Source: Linepithema humile (Eukaryota > Arthropoda > Insecta > Hymenoptera > Formicidae). Taken from it: 64,000 bases of DNA. Location: assembly GCF_040581485.1 (NCBI RefSeq), contig NC_090130.1:20229918-20293917 (forward strand). The letters are read 5' to 3'. Under the pieces are notes generated by a model. That model was not told the DNA's origin and did not search any database. It saw only the letters and a program-made list of their open reading frames with translations. This document shows positions 51,201 to 63,988 of the stretch, in pieces; within the stretch, counting starts at the first letter, position 1, and every line of letters begins with the position of its first letter. Position numbers and translations under genes: made by a program.

Positions 51201-52059
51201 ATTAACAAGAAATAAAATTTTATGTATATCGATTTACATTTCTAAAACTTAATTAGCAAAAAAATGTTTTTTTGATTGTAGATAGAATTGAAGAATTATG
51301 CCTATATGACACTTTTGTAGCAGAAAAATGTCTGAAATTCAAAGAATAAATTTGCTGCAAACATTTTATTTCCAGTTACAAATTGCTCTGTAAAACATTG
51401 CAAATAGCACACTTAAGATATATATATAACTAAAAACAAGATAATTTTTCAATAATCAGTGAGACTTTTCCATCGAAAGATTTATTCCCTCACTGTTTAC
51501 TCGATGTTCATTCATCATTCACCCACTGAATCGTCACTGTCGCCGCTATCTTATCTTTACCGATTTATCATGAATCGTATTTTCCCCACTCGTCATTCGT
51601 CGATCCCACCTTCGCACAGTCGTGTTAATGCCGCTCCGTTAGAGTTAATTAATCTTATTCCTTAGAGAGTTGTACGACAAACAGGCATGTCCGAAGAAGA
51701 TTACAAGACTACCGCGATAGATTTTTGAACCCAGAAGTTACTTGATTAATAGCGTTTTACATGTCACTTTTCACGATTTATGAGCTTTTATGAGCTCGTG
51801 ATAAAAAATTTTTGTCTCGCCGTAAATTCAGAAGTTTAAATATTGCATATAAATTGCATACAAAAAGACGATAGAGACGGTAATAGCTTGACATCTTTAA
51901 TCATGATTTTTCACATTTAAAATCTTTCCAATTACATGAAAAGATATGATATACTTATATCGTTATTCCTTCGAAAAATAAATTAAAATAATGTTTTGAG
52001 AGTATATTTAATATATTTTTATATACATATTTATTTTAATTATTTTATTTCCTCTTTTA

Positions 52060-52375
52060 AAAAAGGCATGTTACGATACATTTCGATAGCATCGAGGTTC
52101 ATTGTTGTCGCTTTTCTTCAATTTCTAAGGTTGCGCTCAGTTCATATCGTGAACGGCTGTCATTGCGAAGTTTTTGACAGTTATTATCTCACGCACAAGA
52201 ACCGTGAAAATAACAATCTCTCTTAAAAAGGACACGTTACCGATATATTTCGATAGTATCGAGGTTCATTGTTGCCGCGATGCCGATTGATTCTTTCGTT
52301 GCGCTCAGTTCATATCGTGAGCGGCTGTCATTGCGAAGTTATTCTCGCACACACAAAAACCGTGAAAAGAATAAT
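52060..52375. repeat. Tandem duplication of a 150-165 bp unit with conserved hairpins
   Basis: Copy 1 (52060-52224) and copy 2 (52225-52375) share long blocks, including CATCGAGGTTCATTGTTG-type sequence, TTGCGCTCAGTTCATATCGTG, CGGCTGTCATTGCGAAGTT and ACCGTGAAAA. Both can form the small stems TCGAT/ATCGA and GTTCA/TGAAC; in copy 2 the second stem has TGAGC, which keeps pairing through a G-T wobble. No open frame spans either unit. The function is unknown: it may be a duplicated non-coding RNA or simply a local duplication. Confidence 0.65.
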
Positions 52376-53508
52376 ATTATTATATACAATTTCAAAAACC
52401 GCGTCGTGTTACATTTGTGACACTATTTTTATCAATTGTTGTGTATCTTGATAAGCACATATTTTATATTCTTTCCCACTTAAAAAATTAAATGGTGCGT
52501 GTGTAACGCGCGTTTGTTAAAATATGCACAACAATTTATAAAAACAATTTATAAAAACAATTTATAAAAACATCGAAGAAATTGATATTTATATATTTAT
52601 AAACTTTTGACTGACCACAAAATTCTTTCAAGCAAAATATTTTCCAGCACAGATTTCTTTCTAGAGACACATGTGTTCTGAAACAGTATAAAAACACGAA
52701 ACGCGCAACGAGAAATAAAAAATTCTTGAAACCTACAAATAAAAAAATATATGTAGTGCGGAAAAGCCGATACGCGGAGTGCAGCTAAGCTTCAGCGAGC
52801 GCACCCTTTTTTAATGCTCTTTTCTAATCTTTTGAGAACCGCATTCTTTTTTTTTACAACAACTTCCTCCGAATGCCATTAACAAAAGATACCACCACGT
52901 CAAGCTTGCCGCTCTGCCAACTCTGTGCTTTACAATCCTCTTCAGAGTTCGATTTGTGCGATCTATATTTCTACTTGTGCAAGCATGACCACTGAGAGGA
53001 CAGATGATAAGTGAGTGAGTGAAAGTAAATACTTTTATTTCATTCAAGTCCAGTGCCAGTCCTTATCAATCTGAAGTGTTATATCAAGAAAAATGATTAT
53101 GTGGCGAAAAGTCGATTATCCGGATTGATTCGCGAAAAGAAAGGAGATGAAGGAGAGGATAAAAATAAACACTCATTTTATTTAAGTAAATCCAACGCCA
53201 GTCATTCTTAATCAATACGAAATGTGATTCCAGAGTTATTTGCTTTCGAATGCCAATTATCTGTACTAATTAATGATAAAAGCGGTCTGGATACAATCAT
53301 GGTAAAACATTTGTTTGTTCATATAAAAATTATTATATTTTAATAATAATATATCGTAATGAAAACGTAATAATAATATATAATTTAATAGCAAAGTAAT
53401 ATTATATTACAATAACGAAAAAAGAACCACTTTTAGATCAGTTGCAGTTTAACATAAAATTGAATTATATATTAAATTAACATTTGTGTGGCTTCCGAGA
53501 TTATATCA

Positions 53509-54804
53509 GGAGTACAAATTAGTTCGATCCGTTTTTTTGTGTTCAAAAATGCATTTATTTCAAAACAAAATGAATGAACAGATTAATTAAAGTATTGTCC
53601 ATCGCTGGCTACTACTTTTTCCCATCTCTCAACCAATTTTCGAATTCCATCTCGAAAAAATGACTTGTCTTTGGAGGCGATCCAAGTTTGGAGCCAATTT
53701 TCGATTTCTGCGAAAAAAGTGAACCGGTGACCTGCCAAATCGTGCTGCATCTTTCGGAACAACCAGTAATCAGAAGAAGCAATGTCCAGAAAATACAGCG
53801 GGTGCGGTAAAACATCCCATTTGAGCGTTTCCAAATATTTTTTTACGATTTTTGCGACATGAGGCCGAGCGTTGTCATGAAGAAGAATAACTTTATCATG
53901 TCTTTGCTCGTATTCCGGCCGTTTTTCTCGCAATGCACGGCTCAAACGAACCAATTGAAGCCGATACCGATCGCCCGTAATAGAATCGCCAGGTTTCAGC
54001 AGCTCATAGTAAACAACACCCTTTTGGTCCCACCAGATACAGAGCATGATCTTCGAACCATGAATGTTCGGCTTTGGTGTTGATGTTGAGGTCGATGGCA
54101 ATGATTGACCGGGCTCAGCGTAGTATTTTTTCCTCTTGGGGTTGTCGTAGAATATCCACTTCTCATCTCCAGTCACAATCCGATGCAAAAAACCTTTTCT
54201 TTGTTGCCTTTGAATCAGCAGCTTGCAAGTGAAAAATCGCCTTTCAACGTCTCTCGGTTTGAGTTCATAAGGCACCCAATTTCCTTGTTTTTGTATCATT
54301 CCCATGGCTCTCAATCGTACAGAAACGGCTTGTTGAGTTACTCCCAATGATCCTGCAAGCTCCTCTTGCGTTTGACTCTGATCTTCTTCGAGTAATGCCT
54401 CTAATTCTTTGTCTTCAAATTTTTTTGGCTGTCCAGAGCGAGGCTTGTCTTCAACGCTGAAATCTCCATCCTTGAAACGTCGAAACCATTCCCTACATGA
54501 TTTATCAGTTGGAGCAGTGTCACCATAAACTTCGACAAAGCATTCGATGGGCTTTAGCTGCACTTTTCTTCCAATTAAAGCAGAAAATTAAAACCTCCCG
54601 CAAATGCTGCTTGGTTAGCACAAAATTCGACATTTCGAACACAGTAAAAATCAAGGTTTTTGTATGAAACTCAAAGCGATATAAACTGAATATTATTAGC
54701 AGATGTCTAACCTCTCTGAAACCGCCAAAATCAGCTGTCACTATAAACCATTCACAACAGTTAGAGTTATCTTTTGGAAAACGGACCGAACTAATTTGTA
54801 CTCC
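53509..54804 (-). mobile_element. Mos1-type mariner transposon, nearly full length
   Basis: The 1296 bp element has matching terminal inverted repeats of about 27 bp: GGAGTACAAATTAGTTCGAT at the left and, read inward on the other strand, GGAGTACAAATTAGTTCGGT at the right. The right flank is TA; the left flank reads CA, so that copy of the target duplication seems mutated. It encodes one transposase on the minus strand. Size and ends are those of a complete mariner. Confidence 0.93.
53583..54633 (-). pseudogene. Mariner transposase, one frameshift
   Basis: A DD34D transposase of the mariner family, mauritiana (Mos1-like) type, which would cut and paste its own element at TA sites. The reading frame begins at ATG 54633 (MSNFVLTKQHLREVLIF), carries the first helix-turn-helix, and is then thrown out of frame by an apparent extra T within 54534-54540. 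From there a 300-plus-residue frame continues to the stop at 53583. It has the second helix-turn-helix (TQEELAGSLGVTQQAVS), the WVPYELK linker, the catalytic GDEKWI and HDNARPH motifs, and a third aspartate in ASSDYWLF exactly 34 residues after the second. The proline of the usual YSPD segment is changed (YFLD). All three catalytic aspartates survive, so the single frameshift is the main visible defect. Confidence 0.92.
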
Positions 54805-57011
54805 TAATAATTCATTGGATTATTGCGGTTCTATTGCGGTATTAAAGAACAGATATTTATTATTTAATAACACACGTATATATTATAATAAAAATCTTAA
54901 GCCAATTTTTTTTAATAAAGCTTTGTCTCATCTCTATACTTTAATACTTTACTTTAATAAAAAGTTTCATAAAAAAGAGATCAAGACATTTTCTGCTCAT
55001 TATCTTTTTGTGAAGTCCTTTGTAAAGACAGCTTGTACAGATCACTGTTCCGAGACTTTGGATATGAGATATTATTTTTCTTTATTACATAGATTTATTA
55101 TTTATCAAAAAGAATTTCGAAAAGTGAAGAGAATAAAGAAATGCAAATCTTCAGAAAGAAATTAATCTTGTTACTTTGCATAGAAAATGCCGCAGAATAA
55201 ACAGAACAAATATAACCAATCATCTTTCGTTAATTAGTTATCGACAAACAATGGATGATAAGCTAGGAATTAATTAGAATTCATCCGGAAAATATAATAA
55301 AGGTTGCAAAACATTATGCGGTAGAAAGTTTAAAATTTAGGGAGAAAGAAAGAAGTCTGATATGTATCTATATTTAATTACAATTTTAATTAAAGACTAA
55401 CGTTGAGAAAATAATGCGCAATTGTTTGATTATAAAAACTGTTTCATAATATTATAAAAAAAAGTATCTTTTTGTCAGCTTATTAAATCGCGTTCATCAT
55501 TGAAAATGCATTAACAGGGTGGTATTAAAATGCTAAATGTGCAGCATTTCGAAGCGAGAATAAATTAAAGAAACTTTTCGATAAATTGTTATGCACGGAG
55601 TGTCGTTTCAAAATTAGCTCAGCTGCTGTCAGAATCAATTGTCATCTGGATAAAGCATGACTGGGTAAATGTGACATGCTTTATAACTTAATTAATGTCC
55701 GAAAATTCAAGATTATCGAGTTATCGATAAAAATACTTATAAGAAGAATTCTTTCTTTTGTCGTAATTCTAGGCTAATCACTTTAACTATTCCATTAGTT
55801 TTCGCAGAAAAAAACCCTTAATTACACCCTTAATTACATAAGCTTCCCTTTTACACAAAACAGTATAAGCTTAAGTAAATTATATTACAAGGATCTCTCA
55901 TATAATCGCAATAAAGGTACGATGAATAATAATGCGCACTTTCGATAAAATGGTTTTATATTTTTTCACAATATTTTCGCGCACATACATTTTCTCCAGT
56001 GAATATCACAGATATTTAGGATTACAAGTATTAAAGTTCAATCGTGCGAGAATACAATATATTTTACTGTGTCCGAAGCTGCGGAAATCATAGTACAAAA
56101 TTAAGCGAATGTTACAGTGATATGTTAATCTGGATTTACTAATCCAAATTAATTCAGCTGATATTCTTCAGAGCTTTTATTTATAGAGTAAACAGTAGAG
56201 TAAACAGTATAAAATAAACAGATCTTTTAATAATTTCATATAATGCGATATTCATTGCTTCTGAACATATCTTCTAAAGTTCCCGCATCTTACTGCAACA
56301 TTTAATTTTGCCATAATTCAATCATTCAACAAAACTTGCATCAAATGATAAAAATTTTCGCTGCACATGATCCATTAGCGTTGTATTTGTTGCCTATCGA
56401 TTATTTATGTGGATTCTGAGATTATTAGTGAACAGTTTGCATTTCGTCAGAAGGCTACAATCGTGACAAATAATTGTTAGAAGATTAAACCCAAGATCAC
56501 AGCCCTTATCGGTCCCTACGATTTTGAGCACTCCAAGATTGTAAACTTTTCTTCCCGAGATTTTATACATGATCAAACAAAAAAAATTGTTGGCTTGGAA
56601 AAAGACCGTCGGAATTATTATTTTTTTACATTTAATAAGACATAGTATGTAGATCTCAAAGTAAACGAACAAATATATAATATATATTTGTTCATTTACT
56701 TTTTGTTTGAAGCGAGATCCTACTATTTTTGTAGACTATGATATATTTATCACATACAATCTTTTAGATACTCCTTTAACTTTATGACGATATTCTTCCA
56801 AACTAACGATTCTTCCATATTATTCGTACTTACACATTTGCACAACATTTATGTTTTACCATATATATGTCGTCAACCTTTATTCGTAATTTTTGATTAA
56901 AGAATTAAAAGTAAAAATTAAAAAATAGTAAAATTTCGCCTATTAAAATCTACTTCTTCTATTGAAATAGATTTTTAGACGCGTAATTTTACTATTTCTT
57001 GAACTTCTTGC
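54805..57011. other. AT-rich intergenic region
   Basis: No gene recognised. It holds an inverted repeat around 56643-56736; nothing else stands out. Confidence 0.5.
56643..56736. repeat. Imperfect inverted repeat, about 94 bp
   Basis: Left arm AAAGTAAACGAACAAATATA and right arm TATATTTGTTCATTTACTTT are complementary apart from one mismatch. Weaker pairing continues outward to AGTATGTAGATCTC and its partner GAGATCCTACTAT. Origin unknown; probably a small foldback element. Confidence 0.6.
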
Positions 57012-57549
57012 TTAACCAGTTGAGTGGTAATGTATCATATATGTACAAAAAAAAGTGCCAAACGTGGTAATGTGTCATATATGTACATTTTTAAATAACT
57101 TCAATAATTTTTAACAAATTTGTATAAACTTTAATACCCTAAGGTTTTTTGGGCTGCTGAATTCGAATTTGATGTCAAAATTGCAAAATTTAAAATGGCG
57201 GATCCAATATGACGACTGTTAATTGTTCAAACCAATAATTTCTAACATATTCGCATAGTACTTGGTCCACAAAGGCTTTTTTGAGATGTCAAAATAAAGA
57301 ATTCTTTTTTACCTCTATCATTAGCTGGTTAAATATTTTAACGACCCCCCACATTTTGGTTTACACAATCATAATCGTCTTGAAAAGCCCTTTCAAATGA
57401 GTCCCCACTCGACGATCCACATCCATTCCGAAAAGTAGCTTTTTCGAAAACTTTGAACCCGTGTCTCACCGTTTTTCGATATTTTAACTTTTGACTCTTA
57501 CCACTTTTGGCACAAACCCTTCGGAAAAGTCTACCACTGAAGTGGTTAA
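57012..57549. mobile_element. TTAA-flanked piggyBac-like MITE
   Basis: TTAA at 57012-57015 and 57546-57549 flank terminal inverted repeats CCAGTTGAGTGGTA and, read inward from the other end, CCACTTCAGTGGTA. A CC start just inside TTAA is the arrangement of piggyBac termini. Internally it has a duplicated unit, TGGTAATGTATCATATATGT at 57024 and a close copy at about 57065, and an AAAATGGCGGATCCAATATG segment that I associate with a repeat common in hymenopteran genomes. The minus-strand open frame inside does not resemble a transposase. Confidence 0.6.
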
Positions 57550-58296
57550 TGTTTTCAAGATTAAAAAAATGTAAATAATATCCCTTAAAATCGAAACTCG
57601 CGAATTCCTTCACCGTGTAATAAAAGTATGAATACAGTTTTCGGAATGGTAACTCTTATTGCTTAGGCATAACAGAGAAATCGCTAGAATCAAATTTCTC
57701 TTATGTACATATTAAAGTTTCAAATGTCTATAAAATTATTCCTGACTTGTTTGAAACAGTCTCTTCTGTAGAGAGCAGGAACAATTTCTAATTTCATTAA
57801 AATAATCTCTTTTTGCCGTAATACATATCTAATAAAGTGCCAGTAATATTAATAGATTTTCTTTTACTGCATTTCAAAATATGCATTTGCACATCTCATC
57901 AAAAGGATGATCCAACGTGTTCCGCATATTATATCATGAATTCATAGCATTGAATAAAATCTATATTTATTTCGTATCTTATCGAATGTAGAAATAAATT
58001 TTTACTTTGTTTTGTTTAACACTTACATCTTATTGACTATTTGAACTACCCTTATTAGTGATTATTTGTTGAATCCCTAGCTACACTAGCAGCTGAAAGT
58101 AGGCACTTTTATACTCTTACGAAACTTTAACTGTTTTTCATCAAATATTTATAAGACATTGACACAGTCTTTTCTCTGTTCTATAATTATTTTGCAAATT
58201 GAAGAAGGAAGCCTGAATGTCATCGTAAAGGAAGTAAAGTAAAAAGCAAGTAAAAATACCCTATTGCTATCGATGGCACTAAAGGAAAAGCAATTA
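57550..58296. other. Spacer downstream of the CD36-family gene
   Basis: AT-rich sequence with no recognised exon; presumably includes the 3' UTR of the minus-strand receptor gene. Confidence 0.45.
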
Positions 58297-61200
58297 CTAT
58301 GCGACGGGATTATTCGTAACGTTGTTGTCATATTTGGATAATAACACCTGACCTTCCTCTCCTCGCCATTTTTGTCGAATGTAAATAAAAATTCCGATGA
58401 AAAATACCAAGATTCCAATGCCGGCTATTCCGAAGCATGTTACGGTGCCCAGTGTCGGAAGAACTAAAAATATTTTAACTGTACTCGCATAACTGGCAGT
58501 TAGATTAGCTTCTTGGGCAAACCACATCATCGGAATATAAGTCTTGTTGATATTTTCGAATATGCTAAAAAATTGAAGATAAATTAAATAAAATGTTCTT
58601 AAAGAGAGAGAGTATTCCAAACTATCTGTACCTACAGCTAATCTAGTCTATCTACCTCATATACTCCACTGGTTCCACCAACAAGTTTAATTGCAGTTGC
58701 GCCTTAACTCGCAATGGGATACCTGTAGTCTTTAAAAATTTTTTTTCATATAATATCCACACAGTATAATATACTTGCCGTTTCTAACTTAGCTGGTGAT
58801 ATAATTATGTGAAATACTTACTGGTTCTACTATCAGAAGTAGTTGATGCTTTTCTTTATCAGGTGCCATTCCTGATATAGCATTCCTATAACTCGGATCT
58901 GCCAGATAAAAGTGCGGCATACTAACAAACGCCGGCGCTCCATATTTACAGTATGAAATATCTAAAAGTCCACTAGGTGCGCAATTCCCGTTGGGACAAT
59001 AACATTTTCTCGATGGCACAATTTTACCATTATCAAGCATTGTTTCATCTCCAATATATTTCTTCCCTACTATACCCTCAAACGTCGTTGTATTTGCGTA
59101 TGCTAACTTCAGAAATCTAAACAATAAGTGGATTATGTTAATTTAATTTCTACTATTAATATAAATAACTTATATGCACAAACAATACTTATATAAGAGT
59201 ATAATTGGCAAATTGTAACTCAATCTATCCAAAATTTAACATCAACTTTTTTAAAACCAAGAAAAATATATTTCTGAGATAAAGAATGATAGCAAGATCT
59301 GCGTAATTAATATAGAAAATGTATGATTGATATTTAAATTCAAGTATTTATTTTGATAGTTTTATCTGCTTTTGTATTAAGTGAAGTGTAATATGTATTA
59401 TTCTCTACAATACATTTTGCTACTCACGTGCAAATGTCAGGCACAAAGAGAGATACATTATGATTTTTCGGTAAAGGTGGCCAAAAATCGCCAGCCGTTC
59501 CAGATATCATACCACATGAACTTTTGTAATAATCCGTTCTGTTACTGTAATTCCATTCTTTTATCTCTCCCATCTTATAGAAGCTATTTATTCCAGTCAG
59601 CATATTGAATGTACCATCGTAACTATCAGAACCATTCCTCTGTAAGAAAGGAAAAAGATTATAGTTTACATTTGAAGGGCTACATGGAATTGCTTGATGC
59701 ATGATACATCATTAGATTCACTACACTCACCGCGTAAAACCATGCAAACTTATCATAAGGTAATTTAGTCGCTTTCATCTGTCGCGCAAGTTCCAACAAC
59801 GTGTCATTGAATCCCTCGAATATTAGCGTGTTTACACTCTTAGTTATTACTAACTTCTCTCCTAGACGTACTATAAACCCATTCGCCAACTTACGTACAA
59901 ACGAAGGTTTATCTTTTACGAAATGTCCAATCGTCTAGAATTGGAGATCACTTGTCATGTAACACGCACAAGAAATTATACATTTCAGTCGCCTACATAC
60001 AATAATGCCTTACCGCAACTATTGGATTTAGATTGGTTACTTGATCAGATAGGCTCCCATTCGATAATGATTCTTCGAAAAACCAAACCTTTCTTCTTTG
60101 AAATGTGACAGTTCCGTTATCATTCCACACCTGGTTCACTTTATAATCAATTTCTCTGCAAATAAATATATATGATCTCTTTCTAACCTTGATGTCACGT
60201 TAAATATCGCAACAAATTTTGCAGAAGTAACGCTACCGAAAAACGTAAGGCCCCATTTGCTCAAAATGTGGTTTCGCATCCCTTGATGATTGAAACTCGT
60301 GTGGATTTGTCCAGTTGAACATATAAAACTTTAAATACATTGGAATCGGAGTCTCCTTCCACATAGAGTAACTTATAGATGTTGGTGTTAATGTTAATAT
60401 CTACATAAAAATGTGTGCATTGAACATATTAAACATAGATTATCTAACATATATGAATAATTTGATAACCTTTTCATACTTCTTAAGCTTACCTTTAACA
60501 TAGTCCAATTGTATAGATGAGTAATCCAAACCGATCCCAGAACTATGCCAAGAATCATGACTATTATACCGACTGTTGAGGTAACTATAACTTTTTTATT
60601 CCCCATTTTTGCCGGAATCACAGGTCTAAAAAATAAACAAATTATCAGTAATTTTATTTTATAACATTAGAATTGTACAGTAGCGTTTACACAGTGCACA
60701 CACAAAACGTTTCTTACAAAATTAAGTAGCTTGATTTGTGTTTGTTTGAATTAATGAGTACTATCTGTAAAAAATTACGCAAACTGTATTGCATCGAAAT
60801 ATTTTCAAGATAAACTTCTACAATCTCAAGTTTTAGACTTGTCCACTCTTATCCACTCTTATCCACTCTGTCTAGACTAATCTGAAGTGATTAATTACTA
60901 AGTTTTAAAAAATCTCTTGTAAATAGAATCTGATGTTGCAAGAAAGAGTAGTGATTGTACAAAAGTAGTGATTGTGTACAAAATCATTCATGGAACAACG
61001 AGTACTTCTAATAGTGTGCAAAAATATCTAATGAAATAATATATTCTAGCATGTACCAGGTCAAGGCAAATATTCTTTATGAAATATTTGCATATAGTAT
61101 ATGCAAAATAATAAATACAGCAGTTCTAATTAGGCATAAAATAAACATTCTGGGGTCCAGTATGTTTTGCATGCCTGTTTTATCCATAATTAAAAAGGTC

Positions 61201-63988
61201 AAACATGTTTACATAGCTTTTAGCTAACAGTGTCCTTTCTTATAAAACACCCTAAAATAACGTTGCATAATTTGGATGCATCATATGTTAATTGAAATGT
61301 AAATAAATATATTTTTTATATATTTATAAAACTGATATATGTGCGATTGGCTCGATGTTATGTAAATTCTTATATTGGGTGTGCTAACCCAACACTAACC
61401 TACTTCGTCGTATTTATCTCGCTATATTGAAGGCCCACTGGTTGGAACGAAAGGAAAGTTGTCTCGCATTAAAATATTTGCAATACAGTTTACGGCACAC
61501 ATTGATTACGCAAAATTGTAATTTTTGCACATATGTACATGAAAATTTCATAGTGCACGCGTCACGCGCGTCGGAAGACTTGTGGGTTATAAGTCTGGTT
61601 TTCAGTCTCTTTTATTACTTCCTTCTGCTAATATTGTGTTGCACTTTCTACACTCAAAACTAATATAACACAAGCAAAAAAGAGCAAAATTAATTTTTTT
61701 AACGCGATGTGCCGTATAATTAAATATTAATTAAGAGGAAAAAATGAATAAAGATGAAGATTTGAAAGACAATAGAAAATTTGTGGCTAAAAAAAGGCAG
61801 CGAAAAATAACAGCAAGGAAAAGCAAGATAGCACACGCTGTTCTCAAAAAATAAATCGTGAATAAATGCATATAATTTAATGTTACAAATTAAATTTATT
61901 ATAATATAATAATTAATATTATATAATATAATATATTATATAATATTATATAATATAATATATTATATAATATAATAATTAATATAATATAATATTAAAG
62001 TGTTTAGATTGTGAAATATTCTCCGCTTTATAGCCTTGTGATGTTTGCAGTCTCAACATTAAAATTTAAATACTATAAATTTTTCAGCTTAAACTTATCT
62101 TTTACTTTATGTTATTTTTACACGCGATAAGGAAAATGTTACAAAAATATTTTGTTAAAGAGCAGAAGAAAAATTGCTCTGGAAGTAAAAATCACGTAAC
62201 GTGGCGTGACGTTACATAATGTTATTTTGACATTATTGTTTGTTATGTTATATTCTGCAGTATTTTTCATAAGTGAAAACGTTAATAACTAAATAACATG
62301 TATGTGACGTCTAGATAATTTGCATGCTATTGGAAAAATTATCTTCAAATGAGTAACTATTTAATTACTTCGTTCATTTTTGAATTTCAAATAACAGTTC
62401 TGTAAAAAACGAGATAATTTTTTTGAATTTAGTGTAGAATAAACTAATAAGTTCGAACAATACAAAAATTTATTTTTAATTCTGTATCGGAAGATTTTTA
62501 ACAATTTTAAGAGTTAAGATAAAAGACAATTTTAAGGATTGAGATAACGACAGGCGAGCGGAATAAATAAAAACAAATTTCTTGAAGTTATTTTGCAGCG
62601 TAGACGTATGGTCATGTTTTCGATACTTTAAACGTTGTACCCAATTTGTGATTTAAATTTAGAATTAGCTAAAAAATCGTTGAATTAATTATTCGGTTGT
62701 ATCGAGATATTCTGCACAGATATATTCGCGAAAATTCTTACCGCACAGATGTTTTCGAAGCAGTCGCATATCTGCGTGCATTAGGACTTTCTGGAACAAC
62801 TGATTGATCGATCATTTTACCAATTTTTTTTTAACGACAGATTGCTTTTCCTCGAGAAACTAATTAGACGTGATTCATTAAGTGCGATCACGAATTTTCA
62901 CGATTATTTTCATATTATAATGCGCGATGCTCTCTTAATTTATGACGAATTTCCGACACGTTAAAATCGTTATTTTATTTCTGTGTATTTTTTCGCAAAC
63001 ATTTATACGTATATCGGAATCCAGTATTAGAATATAACCGTCCGGCACAAAGTCTGACGACTGAATGTGAATATCAGTGACATTAACAACAATGTCAGAT
63101 TTCAAGTATTTCATCCTGATAAAATTAAATATTGGGCAAAGCAATCATCTCATTTTTATCAAGCTAAGATAAGATTCCTTAAAAGTAGGTACAAGACACC
63201 TTTTCTCCTTTCAACTGCGGTTGAAAACACGGAAATAATATTTTACAATAATGTGTAGTACGAGCTTATGTTCGACTTTTCTAGATATCAGACAAAGTAA
63301 ACAATTATTTTTTATATACAGTTATCTTTAGACAATTTTTTCGTACATATCTTATTTATTGCGTAGTAAAATTGCGTTTAAATAAAATTAATAAATAAAG
63401 AATATATTATATAAGGATTTGTTATCTATTTTACACTTAAGAAAAATACCACTTTTAACCGTTTATAGAAGCAAGTCTTTTTATCTATGTTTATGAAAAC
63501 TTTCTTATTTTTAAATCTTTAAAGCAAAACTGCAAACATGTGATTTTTTAACATTTTTGTATTTATTAAACTCGCTATGCGATCACTTTTTCTCTTTTTG
63601 AAAACGTTAGAAAATTTCCTGGTAAAAATTTATAAAAGATTGAAGTAAACATGTGAGATTTCAGATATAATTAATCAAAGCAAAGATCTGAAAAAATACA
63701 CTGATTAGAACAGATATATTTTTACTTCAATTGAGTTTATTTGAATTTCTCAAGCATTGTCAATGTGGATGATGTTTGCGTAATAATTAAGCAACTTGAA
63801 TGATAAAAAGTGAATTAGACCGAAATTTCTTAATAACCAAGAAATCGATACGATTATATCTATCGTGTTTTTCTTAGCACATATGATTTCATTCTATGAG
63901 AATCTACGTCTAGTGAATTTACATCTTACTTTACTCTAAGAGTCGATGTGTCATCTTCTACGACAGTCATCTCGATAATATCGGTCAT
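58297..63988 (-). CDS. CD36-family scavenger receptor class B (croquemort-like)
   Basis: Members of this family are two-pass membrane proteins that bind lipids, lipoproteins or apoptotic cells at the plasma membrane or in lysosomes. Nine exons on the minus strand: 63988-63930, 60625-60493, 60400-60237, 60155-60014, 59934-59731, 59639-59428, 59116-58822, 58729-58656 and 58564-58297. They total 1551 nt, 516 aa, with every split codon rejoining. TM1 is at about residues 32-58. The ectodomain shows WKETPIPMYLKFYMFNWTNP, FEQMGPYVFREID, NGTVTFQRRKVW, LIFEGFNDTLLELA, RNGSDSYDGTFN, IKEWNYSNRT and GTAGDFWPPLP. It also has the cysteine cluster KCYCPNGNC plus SYCKYG, several N-glycosylation sequons, TGIPLRVKAQLQLN and VEP. 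TM2 is at about 459-490, followed by a 26-residue tail. The first exon is assigned from its ATG, its good donor and its matching phase; without it translation could begin at the ATG at 60606 (490 aa). Croquemort is the nearest type I recall, but other SCRB paralogues are possible. Confidence 0.92.
60626..63929 (-). other. First intron of the CD36-family gene
   Basis: A 3.3 kb AT-rich intron, if the distal first exon is right. It contains an extremely AT-rich palindromic tract at about 61900-61997 and no recognisable exon or RNA gene. Confidence 0.5.
61900..61997. repeat. AT-only palindromic repeat
   Basis: About 100 bp consisting almost only of A and T in overlapping TATAATATAA and TATATTATAT units that read nearly the same on both strands. 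It can fold into many alternative hairpins and is a likely site of replication slippage. Confidence 0.8.

Larger units (their letters stand above)
45120..53508. other. Gene-poor region upstream of ATR
   Basis: No coding exon is recognisable in 8.4 kb. The ATR promoter and any 5' UTR exon probably lie in the left part, and CpG-rich patches at about 48700-49250 and 49900-50350 are candidates. It also holds a T homopolymer at 48216-48240, a tandem duplication at 52060-52375 and a weak direct repeat near 53030-53080 and 53170-53226. Confidence 0.5.

Noticed and set aside
53030..53226. Weak direct repeat (CCAGTGCCAGTC and CCAACGCCAGTC contexts) about 140 bp apart
   Set aside because: Similarity is short and diverged, so I cannot separate it from chance in AT-rich DNA.
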